Assembly (NCBI RefSeq): GCF_000340215.1
Contig: NW_006921538.1
Coordinates: forward strand, 3,908,936 to 3,972,935
Direction of reading: 5' to 3'
Length of the DNA: 64,000 bases
Origin: Pseudocercospora fijiensis CIRAD86
Lineage: Eukaryota; Ascomycota; Dothideomycetes; Mycosphaerellales; Mycosphaerellaceae
A program made the position numbers and the translations under genes. Of the stretch, positions 1 through 11,612 are shown one piece after another. The notes below the pieces were generated by a model. That model made no database searches, had not been told where the DNA came from, and saw nothing but the letters and a program-made list of their open reading frames with translations. Position 1 is the first letter of the stretch, and each line of letters opens with the position of its first letter.

Positions 1-992
1 TCTGCCGACTTTGTACCAACTTACTTGTAGCGCGACACGCAATTAGTGCGTGGCCGCAGAAGCTTTTTGATCCTTCTGGAGCGGCATGCCAATGTGCCAA
101 GAGATGGGCGCCCAGAGATGGGGCGATGCGGTCACCGGCATGGAAGATGTCACGTTGGAGGACGTGTGCTTTGTTGCCATACATTTCCAGCTTTCCTCGA
201 CTGCCTTCTCGACGCTTGATACGCCAGATTCCTGCATTGTGCTGCCGTTGTTCGACAAGGGGCAAACATCTTCCGACGAGACGAGGCCAAGAAAGGTGGC
301 GTTTCTTTGTGTCTCGCTGTCAGCTGCACTGCGAGGCCACGACGCTGCTCAGAATAGCCCGACAGACGCCACAACACCTTCCAGGCTGTCAGGCTCACGT
401 TTCCACGCCTGTCAGATTGCTACGAGGCGGTGAATCGGCTCTAATAATGGACTCCTCCGCGGGCTGAGCAAAAGTGGTCATGTCGTCGCCAAGCGAGTGG
501 ATCTCGTCGCAACCCACTTCTCCATTTTCACCGTTCTGGGCAATTTCTCGAGCCAATGGCTGCCGTCGCCAATTCCTGGATTCCTGCATGTGGTATCGCG
601 CAGCAATGAGCTAGCAAGAGAAGTGTGGGCCTCGGTGTCTAAGAATGGCTAGCGACAAGAACAAGTGCAATCGTGGCCATGCAGCATTCTCAAATTGATA
701 TATATATGCAAAAGTGGACGACAAGAATGTATGCAACTGAAAATTCAAGAATCCAAAGTTGGGTGGATGGCGGTTACGGAACAGGAGGCCACTTTGATGG
801 AAGTATGCCGGATCACGGTTGAACTCTCTCTGCTCCAACAATCACATCGAGGCACAAAATCGGACTGTGGGGCCGTGTATATCGATATCTTCTCCGTCGG
901 CACCATACGATCATACAGATATTCGAACTCTCTGTCAATGTGCGCGCCACCAACACGGGTAACCATCTTCTTCTCCAAACACCTCTGCCAGC
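1..992. other. no confident gene; possible partial reading frames
   Basis: I see no protein family here. A minus-strand frame at 43-258 (71 codons) has a fairly natural amino-acid mix and could be the last exon of a gene, but I found no convincing upstream exon. Treated as intergenic. Confidence 0.4.
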
Positions 993-1208
993 TCACCCCC
1001 CACGATCTTGAACGAAATCAATCATGGCTTCCAGACACTCTCCGGATCTGCAGGCATCAAACTCGCCTTGAATCGCGTACTTGTCGTTTTCGAGAATGAC
1101 TTCGAGCTCTGCCAAGTGATCGGGACCGTCATCCTCGGGGCAGGATTGGATGAGGATTTCGATGCTGATTTTGCAGTGCTTTAGGCTGTGGATGATTGTG
1201 TAGGGCAT
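993..1208 (-). CDS. possible small hypothetical protein or last exon
   Basis: A 71-codon frame starting at an ATG at 1208. The protein is acidic and soluble-looking, with Cys-rich stretches, which reads more like real coding than its overlaps do. The stop lies in a run of G at about 1004-1009. Directly past it another frame stays open for about 20 codons, so an intron or a frameshift could exist there. No family was recognised and nothing in the context supports a function. Confidence 0.25.
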   Translation of the reverse strand: MPYTIIHSLKHCKISIEILIQSCPEDDGPDHLAELEVILENDKYAIQGEFDACRSGECLEAMIDFVQDRGG

Positions 1209-1997
1209 GGCGGTGATGAAACGAGGTAGAGACAGGAGGTGTAGGTGACCATAGGACCTTTGGGGGTGAAGTTGTTCTTGCGTGGCAGGACTTCTTGGCG
1301 AAGCTGGGAGCATGTGTTGGAGAGACCGCATTCTGCTTCATTTGTCTGGTTGGCTCCGACATTCTTCGACTGCGCTCCTGGGGTATCAGTGTGATGGGAC
1401 TGAACAAGACAAGAATGTTGTCTCTGGTCGTATTGGAGCTCGTCAAGAAAGTCGCCGCCGGTTTGGAGGCACGAAAAGGCACTCCTGGCTCCTTCGCTTG
1501 GCTCGAGGGATGAAAGGACAAGGCTCTTGTGATCTGGAGGTTCAAAGAACTAACGACAAAGCCGATGTTCGAGGGATGGCGTCCAGCTTCAGTATTGCTG
1601 AACCGATGTCCTTCCTTGACGGCCGTGAGGTGAACAGAATATCCACGCAACGAAGACAGTGAGGTTCGTTCTTGTGGAAATCTTGTCGGTCGTTGGTATT
1701 GGGGCGGGATGGGATCGCTGGCCGGCTGAGAAAGATGCAGTACGTCTGCAATCACGAACGACACTTCATCAGGTAGGAGTAGTTGCCTGGAGCGATGCTG
1801 GTGAAGCGCACCGTCAACAAAGAAGCCGGCTGTTGCCATGGAGGAAGGGCATCACCACCAGGACCCTGAACTTTTCAGCTTCCACCTCCTGCACCGGCGA
1901 CCATTCGATAACGAACATCAATCAAGTCCACGAGACCGTCATCGCCCAGATCTCTCTTCACGTCGTCATCGTCGTCGACTTGTCCATCCAGTCCAAA
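1209..1997. other. intergenic, upstream of the F-box-like gene
   Basis: Several overlapping open frames on both strands have Ser/Arg/Pro-rich translations typical of non-coding DNA. No family motif was seen. It contains the promoter side of the plus-strand gene starting at 1998. Confidence 0.4.
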
Positions 1998-2786
1998 ATG
2001 GCCTCAGCTTCAGCCAGAGTATGCGCGATTTTGGAACTCCTCCAGTCCATCCTCCTCAACGTACCAGCGCAAGCCCTCTTCTCCCTTCAACGCGTCAACA
2101 CCACCTGGCGCGACTGCATCAAGGAATCAATTCACCTCCAGCGCAAGATGTTCCTCAAGCCCGCATTCCCTCCAATGGATCCAACCGCCGATGAAGAAGA
2201 TCCCGACCTCAACGACGTCTACCAAACCCTCCTGTACCCTTCGCCAATGCGTCTCAACCCTTGTCTGGACATGACCGGCTGCGCAACAGCTACGGCTCAA
2301 CTCTCTAAGCTGGTGAGCAGCACTCAGGTCGGCGCGTCTCGAGTCACCCAGCCACCAGGTCTTCATGAGATTGAAGTTCACATCCAGCTGCGCAAGTGGA
2401 GCAAACATGAACAGTCCAGCTCGTCCACCCAGCTTCAGTCCTGGCGTGGCACCCTTCTCTCGCAGCCGCCAATCACCACGCTCAAAGTGCCATGCGAGGT
2501 CAAGTTCGATCCATCGGTAGACCTTGAATTTTGGCCAGAGAAGAGGGTGGCGACAGTCAGCAATCCGGCAGGCTTGACTTTGGGCGACCTCGATCATGCT
2601 TGGCGGAGTGTCGACAAGGGTCAGGGAGAGTCGTTTGTCAGCTTCTCGGTTGTTGCGCCGCCAGAGCCGGAATGGGTGCTGTGTGAGGTGGATGAGGACT
2701 GCAGCGACTTCACGACGTGCTATCTCGAGACGCCGGATGAGGTGGGGAATTGTCAGTGTGTGAGGGCTTTGAGAGCGGAGGAGTGA
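1998..2786 (+). CDS. F-box-like domain protein
   Basis: Single-exon model of 262 residues. The start is the ATG at 1998 (MASASARVCAILELLQ), where the family similarity begins; the frame is open further upstream but reads as noise. Residues about 8-45 form a fungal F-box-like motif: a Leu-rich helix, then NVPAQALFSLQRVNTTWRD. Such domains bind Skp1 in SCF ubiquitin ligases, and the rest of the protein picks the target. The remaining 200 residues are acidic, with a Cys-rich tail (CEVDEDCSDFTTCYLE), and match no repeat class I know. A second F-box-like gene lies at 4446, a common pairing in fungal flanks. The F-box call is by motif only; the target is unknown. Confidence 0.7.
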   Translation: MASASARVCAILELLQSILLNVPAQALFSLQRVNTTWRDCIKESIHLQRKMFLKPAFPPMDPTADEEDPDLNDVYQTLLYPSPMRLNPCLDMTGCATATAQLSKLVSSTQVGASRVTQPPGLHEIEVHIQLRKWSKHEQSSSSTQLQSWRGTLLSQPPITTLKVPCEVKFDPSVDLEFWPEKRVATVSNPAGLTLGDLDHAWRSVDKGQGESFVSFSVVAPPEPEWVLCEVDEDCSDFTTCYLETPDEVGNCQCVRALRAEE

Positions 2787-4445
2787 TGCACCACCAATTG
2801 AGCGTATGCTTCGGAGGAACATTGAGACGAGCATGATCCGGATGAGGCCAAATGCGAGCGGAGGAGAGGAAAGGCGCTTGTTTGTTTTGAATGTCGTGGC
2901 GGGACTCTTGTACCAGTCGGCGTGTGAGAACGTCGTTGTCGCTCCAGCCCATGATCATTGTGACATGGCAAGGAAGCATGTGTAATGTAAGCGGACAGAA
3001 TGCGAAGGAATACCTCACACTCTAGCCATTACAACTCCTGGTGATTCGACAGCACTGGGCTTCCATTGTCGCAGTGATATCAACATGTCCACGGCGCAGC
3101 CATCGAGCTTCAGTGTCCAGTTGAGAAGAAGCTTCTTGTATTCCTCACGCTCGGAATTTATTTCTCCATCTCTTGGGACACCGCCGAGCTGGTTCCATGT
3201 CATATGGTGCCAGTGAGCACGATAATTGCAATGGGAGGTGTCGCGTGTAGCTCTTTCGTCTGTCGTTTTGAGATGCTGTGTCCTATGCCTTTCTGTTGAT
3301 CACGAAGCAAAGTGGCTTTCGAGCTTCCGTATAGCGGCTGTTCCGTTGCTTTGTTGACGATACAGTGCGTAGAAACAGTAGTTATAGGTGTTGCTGATAG
3401 TGATGCGAGCGGAAGTCCGGATCACGAGGGAGAATTGAGTGGTACGGGAATTGAAAAGCCGCTGCAGGAGTACAGAAGAGAAGGGCGACAAGAATGACTT
3501 TTCTGCCTAGTTGATCAACTGCTAAGAGGGCATAGATTGGGTCGTCTCTCATCAAATTGGCCGTGTGACGTACAGACGCAAACATCGCCTATCTCGAAAG
3601 GCAAACGCGTTCCCCTAAGATGATGCGCAGGACGTGCTACTTTGTTGTTCTCACAAGTAGACTGATGTTCTCGTGCCTTGGCACGCTCGAAATAGCAGAT
3701 GAGAATTGAAGGCAGCAACGGTCAAGGCACAGTCAGACTCGATTTATGGGGGTCAAATGTGACATTGAGAGAACTGTGAACTGCTATGGACGGGCTTGTA
3801 CAACTTTTTAGCACCCCAGGCTCAATAAGCTCCTAGAGCGAGGTTCAGTTAAAGTCGCGGTGTGTCTTTTTCTCGGCAATGTCATCTCAGGGGAGGGGAG
3901 GGGAGGGGAGGGGAGGGGGGAGCGGAGGTTGAGATAACGGTGCATCTCGTGCTATACAGATAGATTCAGCTGTCAATGACAAGCTGCTGTACACACGAGC
4001 CGTGCGCATGCCTTACTTACCCACGATTTCCTGTACACTGGTGTCTGAAGAAGAAAGAAGAAGAGTTGACAGCGGAGCGCGAAGAAGAACTTGTTTGCGG
4101 CGAGCTCAGACCATGCGTGACTCGGTCTGCGTTCCGTGACCGCATATTTTGCATCGCTAGTGTGCGTAAGCAGAGGCAGGTCTCTGCCTATTGGACCTAG
4201 TTGTTGCCACGCTAGCTTATGTATCTTAGTCACATGCATTGCAGGTGAAGTACTTTCGCCGTTACTTCCTGGCCAAGAAATCCCTCACTTTGTCCCCTGA
4301 AATTCTGACATTTTCATCATCGTAACCTCACCCTCACCACCACATAACAATTCTGCCGTTAGCGCATACCACACGCATCATTTCGCGACTGCGCGACTCG
4401 GATCTCAACAGCTGCAATCAGACCCCCGACACACCCTGCACCAGC
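2787..4445. other. intergenic, 1.66 kb
   Basis: No gene was supported on either strand. The notable element is a run of GGGGA repeats at 3890-3920, listed separately. The last 150 bases hold pyrimidine-rich and CA-rich stretches typical of a fungal core promoter for the gene starting at 4446. Confidence 0.5.
3890..3920 (+). repeat. GGGGA pentanucleotide repeat, possible G-quadruplex
   Basis: Six G-runs of four or more bases separated by single A. Four or more such runs with one-base loops is the classic pattern of a parallel G-quadruplex. It lies in non-coding DNA about 525 bp upstream of the F-box-like gene at 4446. Confidence 0.85.
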
Positions 4446-5535
4446 ATGGACAGTCGACCACAGGCTGAGAGAGACGCTGCTCGCGATGCTGTCCGCGGTC
4501 AAGTCTTCCGCACCGTCGAGCTGCTGGAGATGATCTTGTCCAACATCGCCGACCCCTACGAGGTGCTGCTGCTCCGCGCCGTCGGCAGGAACTTTCGCGA
4601 TACCATCGATGGTTCGGTCTCGCTCACTGGGTCCTTCATCTTCGCTCAAACTCAGAGCGCAACCATCCCGGGGCCGTCGCTGCTGGAGTCATTCTACGAA
4701 GACAACACGCACTCCTTCGACGGGCCAGCAAATGCAGCTGCAGGGCTGTACAATCGCCACTTTCTAGACTTTGGCTGCTTTGGGCCTGTCGGTCGAAATC
4801 TCCCGTACAGGTTAGTAATTGAAGCGTTGCTGGTGGTGTCTCTGTCTCTCCCAGACGCACCAGTGCTGCCGGCTATCACCTTGCAAGACGCTGACTTCTT
4901 GCAGATACGAAACGAAAGATGGAATCCTCACGCTTCCCAACATGGAACTCGACTACGACGAGATTTCACAAGAGGGCAGTCTTTCAGTGTCCTTCGCTGC
5001 CGTTCCCAAATCACTCGATCTCGGCCTGCTCGCTTGCATGTTCTTCACCAGTCATCCGATCCCCGTTATAAAGCTGAAGTTTCAAAACCCTGATTACGAT
5101 CCCCTCGCACTCAGAAAAGATCCCGACTCCTGGAAGCATGTGGAAATTACGCTGGAGAATCCGAGACTTGGCGAGGTGCTGGATATGTGTTGGCTTCTGC
5201 TGGCCATCGTTTCGATTCTTCGGAAGAGACTTGCTCGTCAGGATGCTAAGGAGGCGCTGAGGGAGTTGCGGAGGGAGGAGAAGGAAGAGTGGCAGCGCTG
5301 GGGTGGTGGGGACGAAGAAGACTCTGTTGAAGAGGCTGAAGAGGCTGAAGAGGTTGAAGAGGTCGAGCCATGTACCTGTGGTCCAGAACAGTACTGTTTT
5401 CAGCATTGGAGTTGGAAGGATGAAGTGCCAGAGGAGCTTTTGAAGATTTGCATTGATGAACCAAAGGTCTATGGAGAGGTGTGGTATACTGAGGATGATG
5501 AGGGCCATGGAAAAAATTTCTACGTTGTGCGATGA
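4446..5535 (+). CDS. F-box-like domain protein, two exons
   Basis: Exons 4446-4810 and 4905-5535 give 331 residues; the 94-bp intron starts GTTAGT and ends TTGCAG. Residues about 20-60 (GQVFRTVELLEMILSNIADP, then LLLRAVGRNFRDTI) match a fungal F-box. The middle, beginning YETKDGILTLPN, is globular. Near the end are an acidic Glu-rich stretch (EEAEEAEEVEEVE) and a Cys cluster (PCTCGPEQYC). By family it would be a substrate adaptor of an SCF ubiquitin ligase, with target unknown. It resembles the gene at 1998 in layout (F-box, beta-rich middle, acidic C-terminus), so the two may be distant duplicates. An alternative acceptor inside the intron, near 4855, is possible but breaks the best reading. 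Confidence 0.75.
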
Positions 5536-6323
5536 ACAGAACGAGGAAGACAAGGTACAGCGGAAGTCGTGATCAGGTGGACTTCAGCCGTGAAAATCCG
5601 CTACAACGCGAAATCACTGGAATAGGTTGCAAATGAGCACGGACTGGACAGGCTGCACGAGGACGGGCAGGTCTTCTATTGTTGGAGGGAGGATGTTACG
5701 ATTCGGCAGGGAGCCTGTCGGTCCTGCTTCAAGACGGTGGATATTGTACACCACTCCCTCGTTTGGAGGAACTTAGATACATCATCCATCAAATTGCATA
5801 CCACACCGTGTGTTCACGCTCTACAGAGCGTAACCTGACAGCTTAGTACTGAAGGGCCGCTGGCGCTATTCGTTTTGCGTCTGCATGAAGCACGCTTTGA
5901 CGATGAGGTCGAAGCAGACGTCCACGACTTGGCCAAGCTGCATTCTCACAGCATTCTCACTTTCCTTCTCTAATTCAAAGGATGCAACCAAGGCAAGACA
6001 TTCTACAACACATACTTTAGTGACAGTTGCACCCGAAGAGAGCGTAAGCAGTAACAGCATGTGGCATTCCAGCTTTGGCTCCTCTTCTACGCAGGAATAT
6101 GATCTTGGACATCGCTATGCCACTTTCCGCGTAGTTATCGAGTTAGTAGCATGGTCTTAGGGCGTTGGGGAAAATGATGGAAGCGACTGGTTCTACGTTA
6201 CCCGAGATTTCCAAACAAACCATCGCCACCAATCTCCCATAAACCCCCCTCTCCCAACCCAAATTCCACATCCCAACATCTCCAATCCCAATCCCCCTAC
6301 TACTATATCCCCCACCTCCCTCC
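5536..6323. other. intergenic, 0.8 kb
   Basis: It separates the 3' ends of the F-box-like gene (+) and the Pro-rich secreted protein (-). Short open frames here have no recognisable features. From about 6230 to 6350 the plus strand is a pyrimidine-rich C/T/A tract. Confidence 0.5.
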
Positions 6324-8996
6324 TCAGCCCACAAACCACTCTTCCCCTCCCCTCAAGGCCGTAACAAGCGTCGTCGGTCCACGTAGCACAGGCCTAGTAA
6401 CTGTGCTATTCATGCCATAAGGAGCGATGAAACCAGTAGCGGAGCCTGAGAGGAGAGGGGCGCGAGTCGAAGTTGAAGAAGTCGAAGTGAAAGTGGGGAG
6501 GGGAGGAAGTCCGAAAACAGGAGTCTGTAGCGTCGACGAGGAGGAGGAGGATGTTGGGGCTCGGCTGAGAGTCGAAGTTGTGGGAGCCGGAGCCTTATAC
6601 GAAGTTGAAGAAGTCGTAGTTTGGTGGTTAGTCAAATGAGGCAGATCGGGTCGTCCGAGAACAGTCGATGAGGAAGATAATGCTCGGCTGCTAGTCGAAG
6701 TTGCCGAGGCGGTTATCGTTGAAGCCGTATGCGAAGTCGAAGAATAACTCTCTGACCTCGAACTCGAAGAATCCTCATCATCATCATCATCATGTCCAGG
6801 CCATAACGGCGGAATCGGAAGTATAGGCGGTACAATTGGCGGAAAACCTGGACTCGCAGGTTCCGGGGGATCTGGAATCGTAGGAGGTTCCGGAGGTGAT
6901 GGTGGCGGTTGGACTCCAGGTGGATAACAGTTCGTTGGCGGGTGGCATGGCTCAGGGAGAGGTTGAGGTTGAGGGACTTGATCTGGTGGGTTGATAGGAG
7001 GGAGTGGATCGAGGGGAGGGAGGATAGGAGGTCCTGGGGGTAGTGGAGAGAGGATAGGAGGTCCTGGGGGTAGTGGAGGGAAACCAGGAAGTCCTGGATT
7101 AAGGATGGGATCCCAATCTGGGGAATCTGGGACGGGCTGGTTCGGCTGCAAATCTTCAGGTTGCTGGTTCCTGGTCCTGTCCAGCTCTTGCTGCAGCGAC
7201 ACGAGATTAGCACTGTATCGTCGAGCCTGGACATGTTGTTGCGACTTACCTCAAGCCCTTTCAAGTACTCCTTCTCCAACTCCTTCTGCTTCTTCGCCCT
7301 CTCCTCCGCCTCTTCCTCACCCTGCTTAATCGCATCACTCATGGGCTCGTCCTCCAATAGTTCAGGCGATTGATCCTGAAGATGTTCCTCTGCGGTGACC
7401 ATCTTGGTCTGCCTGATAGGATCTCTTGGATCGGATTGCAAGACTCCATGCAAATCTCCGTACAAGTTCTTCGACTTGCCCTTCGATGCTTTGACGATGT
7501 TGTAAGCAATCTTGTCAGGGCCTCGGAGGATGGGCTTCGAGATCAAAAGTTCCGGGAGGTTGAATTTAGGCGGCTTTATCCCTTTCGCGTCGCTCAGGCT
7601 TACGATTGCGACACGCAATTTGTCCATTGCTTCCTCAGCGACGAACTCGTAAGTGGAGGCCAGCTTATCTTGGACGGCGACCGCAGGCTGGTTGGCCGCA
7701 TCGACATTGTGAGTGGAAGGACCTTCACCTGCGTCCACCTCTTTGGAGACATCGATAGGCTTGAAGTCATCTGGCACGACTTTCTTCAGCTGACTCTTGT
7801 GCAACCAGAAGTGTGTCGGAGGCTCAGTAGTAGGAAGTCCTTGCCCATCCACTTCCACCCAACGTCGGTAATCGCCACGAATTTCTCCAGGAGCCGCGGC
7901 ATCCATGCAATACCGACTGTAGTGCGTATTCGAATGAACATCATATTTCTCAACCATGAAGATTTCATCAACAATAGGATCCCCAGTCACGGCTCGTTTA
8001 GCAACATCATTGCCATGACGTGAGAAGGTGGCTTCGAAATCCGGAATTTTCTCCCCAGGCACATGATTTGCGATGAAGATGAAGTCTTTTGGCGAGATTC
8101 CAGAAGGTCCCGTCCAAGTCGGGAATGTAGTGCGTCCTGCTTCGAAGATTGTGGGAGACTGTTCTCGAGACTTCACATCCCCGCTCTGAACCACTTCATA
8201 TACAGCCCTGGCCATCTTTCCCAGCCAGGAGTTTCGAACATCAGCAGCGCGATACGTGGCAAGCCGTTCCCACATCTTTGCGAAACCCGAAGAGTCCGTT
8301 TTCAGCCATGGTCCGGGCAACAAAATCTTATCATCAACGCTTCCCGGGATTTCTATGACAGAGAGTCAGCAACGCCCATATTCCATCCCAAAACACGACG
8401 AGGACATACCCCTTTTCGCATCAAAAAACCTCGCCAAAAGCATAATCGCATCCCCCGTAACTCCATTCCAATCCTCCCCACCAATCGGCAGCCTCTCCTC
8501 AAACATCGTCGGCCACTCCATCCACAGCAAATTCTTCTCCGTGACAATTTCCGCCATTTGGGAATCACGTCTCGAATTCTCGAGATATCGTTTTATCTCC
8601 ATCAGATCACGATCCACATCTCCGGCCCCGGTTCCGTTGATTCCGCCGATGGCCCAATCCATAGCCCAGAACGCAGCTTTCTGGGAAGAAGTCTCTAATT
8701 CTCGGAGAAGGCAGTTGTCGTCGCACTTGTCGTCTAGGAGGGTTGGTCGGGAGTCGCGGACGAGTTTTTCCGAGATCATGTTGCAGGTACTGGTGATTGA
8801 GCTTTTGCACATTTCCGAGTTGGCGTTGCACCAGTCCCAGGAGTTTTGCGCGGTCATGGCCATGGATATGCCGATGGTGGAGGAGGCGTAGACCACGGGG
8901 AATACGATGCGACTTCGGCAGATTAAGTCACAGGTGGAGGCCGTGTAGCTTGGTGGGTCGGCCATCTTTGAGGAGGCAAAGCGTGTCGGAGAAGCG

Positions 8997-9028
<32 letters not shown>

Positions 9029-9127
9029 GATGTTGGCCTTGTTGGCCTTGTTGGACTTGTTGTCTTGTAGGAGAGTTGTGGTGGCGAGAGCCGATAGGCC
9101 TGTCGCGAAGTTGGAAGCGAAGCGCAT
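6324..9127 (-). CDS. secreted protein with Asn run and Pro/Ser-rich C-terminus
   Basis: Three exons (9127-8410, 8352-7250, 7190-6324), 895 residues; introns 57 and 59 bp, both GT-AG. The start MRFASNFATGLSALATTTLL has a short charged end and a hydrophobic core, as in a signal peptide. After it comes a run of 11 Asn from a GTT-type repeat. Residues about 50-560 are globular and Cys-containing, then comes a charged Glu/Lys helix ending KEYLKGLE. The last exon is a Pro-rich region (repeats of PPGPPIL), an Asp run and a long Ser/Thr-rich tail that would be heavily O-glycosylated. This layout fits a fungal cell-wall or secreted protein. No catalytic motif was found and I do not recognise the family. 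Confidence 0.65.
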
Positions 9128-9235
9128 TTGGATTGTGATATTGCGATGTCTGTTGTCTGCTGGGTCAAGGAGATCAGCAGTGAGGCGCGTGTGAGATTTA
9201 TATCGAAGAATATGATTGTGAGGACAAAGTCCTCA

Positions 9236-10388
9236 TCAAAAATGCCGCCTAAGGAATCTTGTAAGCGGAAGGCTAAGATGAACGAAAATCGTAACTTTGT
9301 TGGGAATAGAGTTTGCACAAGCCTGAGATGGTAAGCATTTTCGTAGCTCCCGATCAGGCTGCAAGAAACATCGATATTTTGCCTCCCTGACGTGGCGTCC
9401 AGCAAGCATGTCCAACAACCACAAATAATCCCCAAAATCAAAAACACTCCTCCCCTCCAACAGCTCCGTCTTCGACTTCCCCTTACAAGTCAAGTTCCCC
9501 GACGGCATCCTCCCATCCTCAAAGAACGGCACAATCCACTTCGCAACACACCTACTCTCCGGATCCGCATTCCCAGCACAATGCCCCGCCCCATCAATCG
9601 TGAAAAGTCCCGAACCCTCGAACGCTTCGTGAAGCTTCTGCTTCGCGTTGAAATTCGGCGTCACGGCGTCGGCGGTGTTTCCGATGAATAAGATTTTGCC
9701 AGAAGAAGGAGTGGTCGTGAGGTTTTCGAAATTTGTGATGGCGGTTTTGGTGGGAAGGTTGGCGGCGGTGCTGATGATGAGGACTGGGATCCATGGGTCG
9801 AGGATTGCGGAGGCGGCGTGGATGAGGTAGAGGTTGGAGTATTCCATGCGGCCGCCAAGGGCTTGCTTGCTGGTTCTTATTGATTGGGTGAAAGCGAGGT
9901 CTGACAGAGACTCCATGTGGCGGTCGGAACTGGAGATGTTGTTACTATGTGGGTAGCGAGGGCTGTTGATTGCGGGACTTCTTGCAACTTTGGCAGTCTG
10001 GCGCCAGGCGCCGGGATCAGATTTTTGGATTGTGCTTTCGAGTGAGTCCCTCCAGCTGGTTTCGGTGATGGCAACGAACTTTTTGAACTTGTCGTGATGG
10101 TGAATCTCGGCAACGACGCATCGTTCGCTCGTCGGAAGGGTCGTCATGGTCGAGTGGCACATTTAGTCTGGCACAAGTGACCTCGCTTCCTTTTTTGGCC
10201 GCGGAAGACTGTGAGAAGCATTTCTCCCAGTGTAGATCAATTCTGGCCTTCACGACTTTGAATGGAGTGGTGTCCATCGGATCCTCCTTGCCAGATGGAG
10301 GAGGCTTCGGAGGCGCCTCAGCCAGGACGAAATGTGCATGAGCATGAGCGTAGACTGTGAGAGCTGCTGTAAGGAGGCGTGGTGCCAT
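9236..10388 (-). pseudogene. TAP-type alpha/beta hydrolase, core deleted
   Basis: The N-terminus starts at 10388 with a signal-peptide-like MAPRLLTAALTV, followed by the family's W..CF...C and NVPLDHDDP motifs. The C-terminal TAP domain is clear at about 9460-9700: ILFIGNTADAVTPNFNAK holds the acid (Asp) and DGAGHCAG the catalytic His. The two parts are in different frames. The roughly 300 residues that should lie between them, with the nucleophile Ser (GxSxG), are missing; only about 400 bp of unrelated-looking DNA is present. Intact relatives are secreted serine peptidases or hydrolases of roughly 500-600 residues. As it stands it cannot be catalytic. Confidence 0.7.
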
Positions 10389-10584
10389 GATGCTGACTTT
10401 GCAAGAATGAGATGCGACGCCGCGAAGGTCAGCGAAGGACAAGACAAGGGCTCATTGATCAGACTCCATCTCCGCTTTTCGATATCGTGGTGCGCAGTGG
10501 TCAGGATTTCGTAAAGCTTAGAACGAGGCGGTCCTAAGAGATGCACTCCAATGCAGCTCCGGATCATGGAAGTCACAGCCGCGA

Positions 10585-11030
10585 TCATACTGGCTCAGCC
10601 CTCAGTTTTCGTCCGAACGTGGCAGGGTTTCGGCCGAAGGTGTTGGTCTGTAGCGGTGGTGGACGAAGGTCCTCGTCGAGATCGTCGTCGCTCTCCTCCT
10701 TCACTCTCTTCTTCGGGTTCTTCGATGTGCCCTTCTTCGTGCTCTTCTTTGGTGGCGCCGCCACCTCCATAACAGTATAGCCTCGCTTCTGAAGCTGATC
10801 GTTTAGGTCTGGCAAGGCTCCGACAGCGTCAGCGCCCTTTAGAATCTGCTCCGTGACGTTGGCTATGATCGTGACAGGGAACGCGCCGGTTCCGCCAGCG
10901 TTCTCGACAGTGGTGCTACCATTTGTTATGAAGTGTGGATGGATGATGTTCTCATTAGGTTCTGAAGGAAGGCACCAATAGTCGGAACCGAGCGCAAATG
11001 TGAATGCCAGTGACGCTTACGTCTTCGCAT
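10585..11030 (-). CDS. hypothetical basic/acidic-tailed protein (two-exon model)
   Basis: The main exon is 10961-10585, with a proposed first exon of ten bases, 11030-11021, across a 59-bp GT-AG intron (GTAAGC...CTTCAG). This gives 128 residues starting MRRQPNENIIHPHF. A folded-looking N-terminal half is followed by a Lys-rich stretch (PPKKSTKKGTSKNPKKR), then EESDDDLDEDL. Such alternating tails are typical of nuclear, DNA-associated proteins. No family was recognised. The first exon is the weak point: more exons could lie upstream, in or before the 130-bp repeat array. Confidence 0.4.
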
Positions 11031-11159
11031 CTCCAGGCCCTCATATGTCGCTACACATACCGTTCTTCAGTGCGTAAGCCACAATTCCAGGGCGAGACAA
11101 ATTCAAAAGTATAGGCTTGGCGTGAGTAGAATAGGCGCTCAGATCTTCGTAGCTCCAAG

Positions 11160-11465
11160 ATCTCCAGAACCGCGGAGCATACTAGTCGTAACATCGAGAG
11201 CGTCGTCGTCAAAAGACCAGTCAATTTACTACCAGAAATCCAGTCCCGCCGTAGAAAAACCATAGAATTCACAACCTTATTGTTCCAAGATCTCAAATAT
11301 CGTCGCATAGACTAGTCGTGATCTTGAGAGCATAGTCGCCAATAGACCAGTCGAGTCAATACCAGAAGCCCAGCTCCCACGTGGAAAGATATGGTATCCA
11401 CAACCCCATAACTCCCGAATCTCAAATATCGCCGCATAGACCATTCATAACCTCGAAAGCAACGG
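11160..11465. repeat. tandem repeat, about 130-bp unit, about 2.3 copies
   Basis: Copies begin at about 11160, 11290 and 11419, each at a variant of ATCTCAAATATCG. Each carries the same order of landmarks: GCATAGACTAGTCGT, GAGAGC.TAGTCG, AGACCAGTC, TACCAGAA.CCAG and ATTCACAACC (or ATCCACAACC). The third copy is cut after about 45 bases. Copies differ by substitutions, so the array is not recent. No coding potential was seen. Confidence 0.85.
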
Positions 11466-11612
11466 TCCTTGATGCCGGAGAGAAGGGCTTCCAAAAAAAA
11501 ACGGTCTCTCGTCATTCATACTACTACAAGAAGTGGACTCATACAATCATGTCTCGTTCTCATTCTCGTATTTCACATCCCAAAAAACCAAACCCAACAA
11601 GCTCTCTCCCTC

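Noticed and set aside
1129..1839. Minus-strand frame of 236 codons
   Set aside because: The Ser/Pro/His-rich translation shows no domain; it looks like a chance frame.
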